NCBI GenBank assembly: GCA_016765515.1
Contig: JAESPT010000218.1
Span: 1-6,440 of the forward strand
Length of the DNA: 6,440 nt
Origin: Sneathiella sp.
GTDB taxonomy: Bacteria > Pseudomonadota > Alphaproteobacteria > Sneathiellales > Sneathiellaceae
Direction of reading: 5' to 3'
Positions 1 to 5,034 of the stretch are shown here, piece by piece (the first letter of the stretch is position 1; each line of letters begins with the position of its first letter). Both the position numbers and the translations under genes were made by a program. The notes under the pieces are model-generated. The model did not search any database. It saw nothing but the letters and a program-made list of their open reading frames with translations, and was not told the DNA's origin.

Positions 1-23
1 ACAAGTCTGTTTAAGATTGCTTT

Positions 24-27
24 AAGG
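24..27 (+). promoter_or_regulatory. ribosome binding site of zapE
   Basis: AAGG lies 5 bases ahead of the ATG at 33, a normal spacing. It supports that ATG as the zapE start, although the motif is short. The 32 bases before the ATG are too few to look for a promoter. Confidence 0.5.
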
Positions 28-32
28 CCTTC

Positions 33-1154
33 ATGACTTCTTCTGGCCCACTAGAGGCATATCGCGCCCTACGGCGCGGCAATGCTATTGAGCATGATTC
101 AATTCAGGAACTTGCCGTTGAAAAACTGCAGGCCCTCCATCGCCGCTTGCAGTCTTATGATCCGCTGACCAGCGCCCACTGGACAGATATCTTTCGCTTA
201 GGCGTGCGCAAACCGCGTGTGGAGCCACCACAAGGGATCTATATGTATGGAGATGTGGGACGCGGAAAATCCATGCTGATGGATCTTTTTTTTGATCATG
301 CACCGGTGGAAAAAAAGCGGCGTGTGCATTTTCATGCCTTCATGCTGGAGGTCCACGCTTCTATCCATGCCTGGCGCCAAAATCCCCAACGAGAAGGGGA
401 CGATCCTATCGTCCCACTTGCCAAAAATATTGCCAGGGAAGCCTGGCTTCTTTGTTTTGATGAGTTTCAGGTAACCGATGTCGCGGATGCCATGTTGCTT
501 GGACGACTGTTTGAACTCCTGTTTTCTCATGGCGTTGTGGTTATCACCACGTCAAACAGAATACCCGACGATCTCTACAAGGATGGTTTGAACCGAGATT
601 TATTCCTGCCGTTCATTAAACTGATCAAGGCAGAGCTTGATATTCTACATTTGTCCGGCGGTACCGACTACCGTCTTGAACGGCTTTCAAAAAGTCCGGT
701 TTATTTTTCTCCTCTCGGGGCAGACGCCTCTTCTGAAATGGATCGTCTCTTCAATTTATTGACTGAGGGTAATGCCCTTGAACAGATGACACTGACAACA
801 CAAGGCCGGGACCTTGATGTTAGCAGGGCTGCCCGCGGTGTGGCCCGATTTACTTTTGAAGAACTCTGCGCCAGACCCTTGGGTGCAGCGGACTACCTAA
901 CGATAACCGAACATTTTCACTCTCTACTGGTGGAGAATGTGCCTAAACTTGGCCCGCATAACAGAAATGAAGCCAAACGCTTTGTCACGCTGGTGGATAT
1001 TCTATACGAAAGCGGAAATAACTTGATCATTACAGCCGAGGTCGAAGCGGAACATCTCTATGAACAAGGAGATGGGAATTTTGAATTTGCCCGAACCGTC
1101 TCCCGGTTGATGGAAATGCGATCAGAGGATTATTTGAAAGGTCTCGTCGGTTAA
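33..1154 (+). CDS. zapE: Cell division protein ZapE (AFG1-like AAA+ ATPase)
   Basis: The 373-residue product is a full-length ZapE/AFG1-family ATPase; the E. coli protein is of nearly the same length. Visible motifs are Walker A GDVGRGKS (residues 73-80), followed by MLMDLFF and the family HFHAFMLEVH block (99-108), Walker B LLCFDEF (139-145, with D143 and E144), a sensor-1-like TTSN (172-175), the family stretch DDLYKDGLNR (179-188) and a C-terminal EMRSEDYLKG (361-370). In E. coli, ZapE binds ATP, associates with the FtsZ ring and destabilises FtsZ polymers; mitochondrial AFG1/LACE1 relatives act in the turnover of respiratory-complex subunits. The protein should be cytosolic or membrane-peripheral, as no transmembrane segment or signal peptide is visible. 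In many alphaproteobacteria zapE lies near sdh and mdh genes; here it faces sdhAB about 3 kb away with four or five genes between. It converges with the SET gene across a 29-base gap in which I see no terminator hairpin. No key residue is missing. The family is certain; the division role is carried over from E. coli. Confidence 0.95.
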   Translation: MTSSGPLEAYRALRRGNAIEHDSIQELAVEKLQALHRRLQSYDPLTSAHWTDIFRLGVRKPRVEPPQGIYMYGDVGRGKSMLMDLFFDHAPVEKKRRVHFHAFMLEVHASIHAWRQNPQREGDDPIVPLAKNIAREAWLLCFDEFQVTDVADAMLLGRLFELLFSHGVVVITTSNRIPDDLYKDGLNRDLFLPFIKLIKAELDILHLSGGTDYRLERLSKSPVYFSPLGADASSEMDRLFNLLTEGNALEQMTLTTQGRDLDVSRAARGVARFTFEELCARPLGAADYLTITEHFHSLLVENVPKLGPHNRNEAKRFVTLVDILYESGNNLIITAEVEAEHLYEQGDGNFEFARTVSRLMEMRSEDYLKGLVG

Positions 1155-1183
1155 AGTTTCGGCATAAAAGAAATTCGGCAGGA

Positions 1184-1687
1184 TCATTTAAGCCTTTGAA
1201 TTTTATCTTCCAGATAGGTTGAAAAATACCCTCTGTATTTTTCCTGTAACTCTGGAAGTTTCCAGTCATGGCCGGTGACGATCCCTCGGCAGCAGGCTGT
1301 CCCGCACGCACAGTTCATGTCCCAGTCATCATGATCACCCGTGGCATAGTCAAAGGAGAGCTCTTCTCCCTTTTCGATATCCCTCATCGCAACAAAAATT
1401 ATCTGTCCGCGAATACCCACATTGGGATCACAAGAGTGATTGAGGTGCATCATCCCCTCCTCCCGAGTTTGCGGTGTCACGGGGCCAATGAATAGATCAT
1501 CTGCAATCTGAATCTCAGCAGGCCCTAGTGTCTCTTCCAGAGAATCCCGCACCGCTCGGGTCATTACGGTGCCGCCTTTAACAACGACAATCTCACCTTG
1601 AGCGATCGACTGAATAGCAAACAGGCCTCGCCCTTCAATGCTGCTAGACCTTTTCTCAACTTTCTCCGAAAAATAGATGAGTGCCAA
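1184..1687 (-). CDS. SET domain-containing protein-lysine N-methyltransferase
   Basis: This 167-residue protein is almost entirely a SET domain. It shows the N-terminal GRGLFA loop (residues 19-24), the pseudoknot motif NHSCDPNV (83-90), the SFDYA motif with the catalytic-type Tyr114, and a short post-SET cysteine cluster CACGTACCRG (126-135). Cys126, Cys128 and Cys133, together with Cys86 of NHSC, could bind zinc as in eukaryotic SET enzymes. The expected reaction is transfer of methyl groups from S-adenosylmethionine to a lysine of a protein; the target cannot be told from sequence, and free-standing bacterial SET proteins are mostly uncharacterised. The start is TTG at 1685-1687. No in-frame ATG occurs before Met42, inside the domain, and a near-perfect Shine-Dalgarno sequence stands 5 bases upstream, so TTG is well supported. 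It is the second gene of an operon behind the PaiB-type gene, with 10 bases between them. No signal peptide or membrane segment is seen, so it should be cytosolic. Confidence 0.9.
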   Translation of the reverse strand: MALIYFSEKVEKRSSSIEGRGLFAIQSIAQGEIVVVKGGTVMTRAVRDSLEETLGPAEIQIADDLFIGPVTPQTREEGMMHLNHSCDPNVGIRGQIIFVAMRDIEKGEELSFDYATGDHDDWDMNCACGTACCRGIVTGHDWKLPELQEKYRGYFSTYLEDKIQRLK

Positions 1688-1691
1688 CGAA

Positions 1692-1700
1692 ACCTCCTTA
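1692..1700 (-). promoter_or_regulatory. Shine-Dalgarno of the SET gene, overlapping the upstream stop codon
   Basis: On the minus strand this reads TAAGGAGGT, nearly the full complement of the 16S rRNA 3' end, followed by TTCG and the TTG start at 1687. Its first three bases, TAA, are the stop codon of the PaiB-type gene. The strength of this site justifies the unusual TTG start. It also suggests that ribosomes finishing the upstream gene re-initiate here (translational coupling, inferred). Confidence 0.85.
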
Positions 1701-2306
1701 AAGACTCGTGCCTTCTATTTGCCAAGACTCAATATCAGTACCCGACGCAGCCTTTTTAAGGGCGGCTTGATCTTCTACAGATTTATTCTGACCAAGTTTT
1801 GCTTTCGCGTCCAACCTGGAAATTGGTATCTGGAAGGCGACAATTGCCTTCATCATTGCCGCCGCGCGTTTCTCTTCGAACTCGTCCAAACTCCATGGAT
1901 TTTCGCGATATTTTTCATTGTCTTCTGTCAAACCATCCAACACACGACGAACATCCGCTGGATCTTCCAGGATTTGTGCCTGTCCATGGGCATGAACAGC
2001 AACATAATTCCATGTGGGGACATTGACATTGCTGGCATAGTCCCGCGGCGACACATAAATATGCGGTCCATTGAAAATGACAAGCGATGGCCTTTCCCCG
2101 AGCAATTTGCAATGCGGGTTTGCCCGCGCCAAATGCCCTCTGACAATGCCAAATTCGCCCTCTGCCGGATCATACCTTACCGGCAAGTGGCTCACCACAG
2201 GAACACCGTCTCCATCGACTGTAACAAGGATGGCGAAACTCGCATCGGGCAGTATCTTAAGAAGTGTTTCTTGTGCGGGCGCTAAAAAATGTTTTGGTGT
2301 GTACAT
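1698..2306 (-). CDS. PaiB-family FMN-binding negative transcriptional regulator
   Basis: The 202-residue protein matches the PaiB/FMN_bind_2 family along its whole length, close to the usual size of about 200-210 residues. Recognisable blocks are the N-terminal MYTPKHF (1-7), VSHLPVRYD (38-46), GHLARANPH (57-65), FNGPHIYVSPRDY (78-90), VPTWNYVAVHAHG (96-108) and the C-terminal KAIVAFQIPISRL-K-KLGQNKSVED region (153-179). The fold is a split barrel related to pyridoxamine-phosphate oxidases that binds FMN. In Bacillus subtilis PaiB acts with PaiA as a negative regulator of sporulation and protease genes; that role cannot be carried over to a Gram-negative host, and many family members probably act as flavin- or heme-binding oxidoreductases. 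I see no helix-turn-helix. The ATG at 2304-2306 has only a weak CAGG (2314-2317) upstream. Downstream, the stop codon is part of the ribosome binding site of the SET gene, so the two are very likely co-transcribed. No PaiA-type acetyltransferase is adjacent. Confidence 0.9.
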   Translation of the reverse strand: MYTPKHFLAPAQETLLKILPDASFAILVTVDGDGVPVVSHLPVRYDPAEGEFGIVRGHLARANPHCKLLGERPSLVIFNGPHIYVSPRDYASNVNVPTWNYVAVHAHGQAQILEDPADVRRVLDGLTEDNEKYRENPWSLDEFEEKRAAAMMKAIVAFQIPISRLDAKAKLGQNKSVEDQAALKKAASGTDIESWQIEGTSL

Positions 2307-2403
2307 GGCGGTGCCTGAAGTATGAGTTCTCTAGAAGACCCTTATCAAGATATTATGGCACCATCTCCAGTACCAAAATCAATTTATTTGCAGAACCAAT
2401 TTT

Positions 2404-2422
2404 CCTGACCTGATGCGTCAGG
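2404..2422. repeat. small inverted repeat at the 3' end of the DUF218 gene
   Basis: CCTGAC (2404-2409) and GTCAGG (2417-2422) form a perfect 6-bp stem around a 7-base loop, spanning the stop codon (2418-2420) of the minus-strand DUF218 gene. No T-run follows on the minus strand (AAAATTGG follows), so this is not a typical intrinsic terminator. It may be a weak pause or an mRNA 3'-end structure, or chance. Confidence 0.35.
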
Positions 2423-3167
2423 ATATTTTCCCGTTCATATAATAATGGACAAGGCCCGCATATTCTTTGAGCGCATGTTTCCAATAAAAAAAGCCTATGA
2501 AGCTGGGAATGATATCTTTTTTGCCAAAAACTGAGTCGCGAAGACCGACAATCACAATGGGCACGTCAAACCCCACATTCTTAAAAACAGCTTCGGTTCT
2601 ATAGGCATGAATGCCGGAGACAAAGACGGCAAGCCGATTGATATTCGAACCCTCTGTAATCCGCTGAACGTTCTTTGCATGATCAGATGTACCGGTCGCA
2701 CCGGATATCAAAAGCAGGCCTTCCCTGTCTTTGACCAAACCGGCCAAAACTTCAGCATCCGTTTTGTCGCCATCCGTCTGTATTGTCCCCGACAGAATTA
2801 GAGGAATATTTAACTGCAACGCCAACAATTCTGCTCTTTTCACACGAGAGAAAGACGTTGTATTCGGAACAGATGCACCCGTCAGATAGTCATGATGCAA
2901 TCCACTTGAAATCACCGCGATTGCATCAATCTTCCCCTTAAGACTATCTGCTTTCACGTCTTTAAACGGAATGCCGATTTCGAGAGGATAAAGGAGCAAC
3001 TTTCCCGTCACTGGCAAGCTCATAACAACAAAAAATAGACTGACAGGCGCCAAAACCCACCGCTTCTTAGTAAACCACCAATGAAGAAGAGCGATCGGCA
3101 GAAGAATGAGAACAATACCCGGAAGAGATATCCCATCGACAAGCCTTTCCAGCGCATAATCCAGCAT
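2418..3167 (-). CDS. YdcF/ElyC-like DUF218 domain membrane protein
   Basis: The 249-residue protein has two N-terminal membrane segments (about residues 14-32 and 37-59). A soluble alpha/beta domain resembling the DUF218 (YdcF/ElyC/SanA) family follows from about residue 80. Supporting features are the strand DAIAVISSG (81-89), the helix SRVKRAELLALQLNIPLILSG (107-127) with its typical R..RA..L......PLILSG pattern, an acidic residue in TDAEVL (136-141), TSDHAKNVQRI (160-170) where the family usually has an S-x-T-x-x-N-A-like motif, and RLAVFVSGIHAYRTEAVFKNVGF (178-200), which matches the family's VTS-x-x-H-x-x-R-A stretch. In E. coli, ElyC and SanA affect cell-envelope integrity and peptidoglycan or lipid-carrier metabolism; the reaction is not firmly known. 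With two helices the domain most likely faces the periplasm. The sequence is divergent, for example lacking the glycine-rich start of the domain. The ATG at 3165-3167 has no clear Shine-Dalgarno. The gene lies 111 bases upstream of the PaiB-type gene on the same strand; co-transcription is possible but unproven. Confidence 0.72.
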   Translation of the reverse strand: MLDYALERLVDGISLPGIVLILLPIALLHWWFTKKRWVLAPVSLFFVVMSLPVTGKLLLYPLEIGIPFKDVKADSLKGKIDAIAVISSGLHHDYLTGASVPNTTSFSRVKRAELLALQLNIPLILSGTIQTDGDKTDAEVLAGLVKDREGLLLISGATGTSDHAKNVQRITEGSNINRLAVFVSGIHAYRTEAVFKNVGFDVPIVIVGLRDSVFGKKDIIPSFIGFFYWKHALKEYAGLVHYYMNGKIS

Positions 3168-3413
3168 AATCTTTTACCCACAAAAATTCAAAATCGTTTT
3201 GACCAACCACAGCATCAAATTCGAACTTGCGAAATCCAATTACAAAAACTGCATTCCATTTTGAATAATTTGGAAGGCATTGAAAGAACTGAGAGCATCT
3301 ATTCGCAGAAAATTTATGTCGTCAAGAGTGGAAACATCATCCAAGAATTGTATTTCTTCAATCCAAATGATTTAATAACGATCAAATTGAAAGGAAAGCG
3401 GATCTTGTCATGA
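3081..3413 (+). CDS. hypothetical protein of unknown family, start doubtful
   Basis: I do not recognise this protein. The frame gives 110 residues from the only in-frame ATG (3081), but residues 1-29 lie antisense to the N-terminus of the DUF218 gene and have no Shine-Dalgarno, so that part is probably not translated. From about residue 51 the frame looks more protein-like: an amphipathic stretch (LQKLHSILNNLEGIE, 54-68) followed by likely beta strands (QKIYVVKSGN, 76-85; IIQELYFFNP, 86-95). Other starts in frame are TTG at 3261 and 3270, also without a good ribosome binding site. The strongest argument that it is real is its 3' end: the TGA stop (3411-3413) overlaps the ATG of the next gene as ATGA, the usual sign of a coupled gene pair. 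It shares the AT-rich composition of that gene. It may be a short real gene with a non-ATG start, or the leftover 3' part of a longer gene whose 5' part was lost. Confidence 0.35.
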   Translation: MKKSDRQKNENNTRKRYPIDKPFQRIIQHNLLPTKIQNRFDQPQHQIRTCEIQLQKLHSILNNLEGIERTESIYSQKIYVVKSGNIIQELYFFNPNDLITIKLKGKRILS

Positions 3414-4120
3414 GTACAAACTCTCAAAGCACCCAGCCAGAGAAGGAAGTAATTTTAGCGTCGCAATTAAAACCACTCTTGCTTTTACTTTTTTCCTTAT
3501 TCTTCATTTCATGCGGCACATTGTTGATCAACACTGGTCCAATTTCAGATAATCTGACTTTATTAATAATTATTTGGGGAGCAGTATTGATTTGCAGCGC
3601 AGGTGCCCCCGTTATGCTTGCTGTTCTAATACTGAGAATTCCTAAAATCGAACTTAGTTGCGAAGGAATAAGCTACGTTGCTCTTTTCAGAAAGAAAATT
3701 TGGAATTGGCGAGATATTGGTCCTTTTGTGAGTGATATTCGTCAAGTTCAAAACATTTCACATCATTATATTTGCGCATTTTCAGATGAAAATCACGACT
3801 TGATGCAGATACATAACCAGTCAATACAACCAGATTATTTAATTGCCGAAATCGTAATATCTTTGAATCTCCTACCGCCTGGCAAAAACAGTGAAACTGC
3901 TGCAATATTTGCAGACAAACTAAATGAATGGCGTGAAAAATATGGCGCACCTGAAATTGAAGTAAATCATCAGAATACTAAAGAAGCTGCTGCAAAATTT
4001 TTAAAAAAAATCAGAAACCGAAAAATAGTGTATTATGTCACTGTTTTTGTATGTGTTATCATCGCCGCATTTTTACTCGAAGACCCACTAGAAATATTGG
4101 AAATTCTCCGTTATTTGTAG
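3410..4120 (+). CDS. membrane protein with PH-like domain (STM3941-type), hypothetical
   Basis: The 236-residue protein has two adjacent N-terminal membrane helices (about residues 21-41 and 49-76). A soluble region of about 120 residues follows, then a third helix near the C-terminus (about 206-223). The soluble part begins IELSCEGISYVALFRKKIWNWRDIGPF (80-106). The pattern of a strand with a Gly, then LFR, then W..DI is typical of small bacterial PH-like domains placed behind paired helices, as in proteins annotated STM3941 family. A later segment, AAIFADKLNEWREKYG (164-179), also fits my memory of that family. No enzyme motif or metal site is visible, and the function of these proteins is unknown. 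The start ATG overlaps the stop of the preceding frame; AAGGA at 3391-3395 is rather far (14 bases) for a ribosome binding site. Base composition is much poorer in GC than in sdhA or zapE, suggesting later acquisition or weak codon selection. It ends 114 bases before the convergent sdhB. That it is a real membrane protein is likely; the family call is moderate. Confidence 0.7.
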   Translation: MSTNSQSTQPEKEVILASQLKPLLLLLFSLFFISCGTLLINTGPISDNLTLLIIIWGAVLICSAGAPVMLAVLILRIPKIELSCEGISYVALFRKKIWNWRDIGPFVSDIRQVQNISHHYICAFSDENHDLMQIHNQSIQPDYLIAEIVISLNLLPPGKNSETAAIFADKLNEWREKYGAPEIEVNHQNTKEAAAKFLKKIRNRKIVYYVTVFVCVIIAAFLLEDPLEILEILRYL

Positions 4121-4174
4121 TTTAACAAGTGTCTATTCAGCTGAACAGAACTCGATCCAACTTCATATTTAATC

Positions 4175-4204
4175 AAAAAAAGGCCACCAGATAAGGCAGC
4201 CTTT
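4175..4204 (-). terminator. rho-independent terminator of the sdh operon
   Basis: On the minus strand AAAGGCTGCC (4204-4195) pairs with GGTGGCCTTT (4188-4179) in a 10-bp stem with two G-U pairs and a 6-base TTATCT loop. It runs directly into TTTT (4178-4175), giving seven T in a row in all. It sits about 30 bases past the sdhB stop, as expected for the end of sdhCDAB. Read from the plus strand the two wobble pairs become A-C mismatches and the T-run is interrupted, so it should act poorly for the opposing gene that ends at 4120. Confidence 0.85.
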
Positions 4205-4234
4205 GTCGTTTCATTAATAAAAGAACACCTCGTG

Positions 4235-5016
4235 TCAGCCGCGGCGTTCGACCATCATTTTCTTGATCTCTGCGATTGCCTTGGCCGGATTGAGGCCTTT
4301 GGGGCAGGTGTTGGCGCAGTTCATGATGGTGTGGCAGCGATAAAGCCGGAAGGGATCTTCCAGGTCATCGAGGCGCTCCCCGGTATTTTCATCGCGGCTG
4401 TCTATAAGCCAACGGTAGGCCTGAAGCAGGACAGCAGGGCCCAGGAACCGATCAGAATTCCACCAATAGCTTGGCAAGACGTGGAACAGCAGGCGCAGAG
4501 AATACACTCATACAGGCCGTTCAGTTTCTCCCGGTCTTCTTTTGACTGCAAACGTTCCCGATCCGGCGGCGGCGGTGTCTGGGTCTGCATCCAGGGTTTG
4601 ATCGACGCATATTGTGCGTAGAAATTTGTCAGATCGGGCACCAGATCCTTCACCACAGGTTGATGAGGCAGCGGATAGATATTGATATCCCCGTCCAACT
4701 CATCCATGCCTTTAGTGCAGGCCAGTGTATTGGTGCCATTGATATTCATGGCGCAGGATCCACAAATCCCCTCCCGGCAGGACCGCCGGAAAGTGAGAGT
4801 CGGATCCGTTTCATTTTTGATGGCGATCAGACCATCAAGGATCATCGGACCGCAGTCGTCCAAATCCACCTGATACGTATCGATCCGCGGATTTTCGCCA
4901 TCATCTGGGGACCAACGATAAACATTGAAGGTCTTGGTATTTTTGGCACCCGAAGGTATCGGATGTGTCTTGCCGGTGCCTACTCTTGAATTCTTGGGTA
5001 ACGCGAGTTCAACCAT
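4235..5016 (-). pseudogene. sdhB: Succinate dehydrogenase iron-sulfur subunit, broken by a one-base frameshift
   Basis: This is SdhB of respiratory complex II, which passes electrons from the SdhA flavin through 2Fe-2S, 4Fe-4S and 3Fe-4S clusters to quinone at the inner membrane. The first frame (5016 down to about 4474) carries the 2Fe-2S ligands Cys80, Cys85, Cys88 and Cys100 ([12 protein letters not shown]) and the start of the second cluster, [11 protein letters not shown] (Cys171, 174, 177, 181). It then runs out of frame to a TAG at 4402-4404. The rest, from [13 protein letters not shown] through [18 protein letters not shown] to the TGA at 4235, is in another frame. One missing C on the minus strand (GG at 4473-4474 where GGG is expected on the plus strand) explains the break; restoring it gives 260 residues, the normal length, with Cys228, Cys234 and Cys238 completing the clusters. 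The start ATG at 5014-5016 follows sdhA by 18 bases behind AGGGAAG. The identity is certain. Whether the gene is really broken or the sequence contains an error is open, error being more likely for a core gene. Confidence 0.93.
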
Positions 5017-5022
5017 CTCTAA

Positions 5023-5029
5023 CTTCCCT
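5023..5029 (-). promoter_or_regulatory. ribosome binding site of sdhB
   Basis: AGGGAAG on the minus strand, 6 bases before the sdhB ATG, lies in the 18-base gap after the sdhA stop. It supports that start. Confidence 0.6.
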
Positions 5030-5034
5030 AACTC

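Noticed and set aside
1155..1183. Terminator between the convergent zapE and SET genes
   Set aside because: TTCGGC occurs twice as a direct, not inverted, repeat; no hairpin with a T-run is visible in the 29-base gap.
1677..2285. Long plus-strand reading frame of 202 codons opposite the PaiB-type gene
   Set aside because: It mirrors the PaiB-type gene in antisense, has no recognisable domain, and the minus-strand frame matches a known family end to end.
2352..2382. Possible promoter for the PaiB-type gene on the minus strand: TTGATT (2382-2377), 19-base spacer, CATAAT (2357-2352)
   Set aside because: The spacer is long and the -35 box weak; such matches are common in AT-rich intergenic DNA. 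Plausible in position but not supported enough to list.
3155..3170. Two CATAAT copies on the plus strand that could be -10 boxes for the AT-rich gene pair
   Set aside because: They lie within the DUF218 coding start, and no -35 box sits at 16-18 bases (TCGACA at 3136 is 13 or 23 bases away).
3261..3413. Resemblance of the small unknown frame (YSQKIYVVKSGNIIQELYF) to the N-terminal beta hairpin of spermidine synthase-like proteins
   Set aside because: The match is loose, there is no methyltransferase-fold SAM-binding motif, and the frame ends right after; too little for a family call.
3470..3530. Possible lipoprotein signal in the membrane protein (FISC at residues 32-35)
   Set aside because: The -3 residue is Phe, the cysteine lies inside a longer helix after a 20-residue polar start, and a second helix follows, so a plain membrane anchor fits better.
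4402..4507. Programmed -1 ribosomal frameshift in sdhB
   Set aside because: The switch site TCT TGC CAA is not a slippery heptamer, no such frameshift is known in sdhB, and a single lost base in a C-run explains it more simply.
4612..4989. Plus-strand reading frame of 125 codons opposite sdhB
   Set aside because: It lies wholly antisense to conserved SdhB sequence and has no family resemblance.
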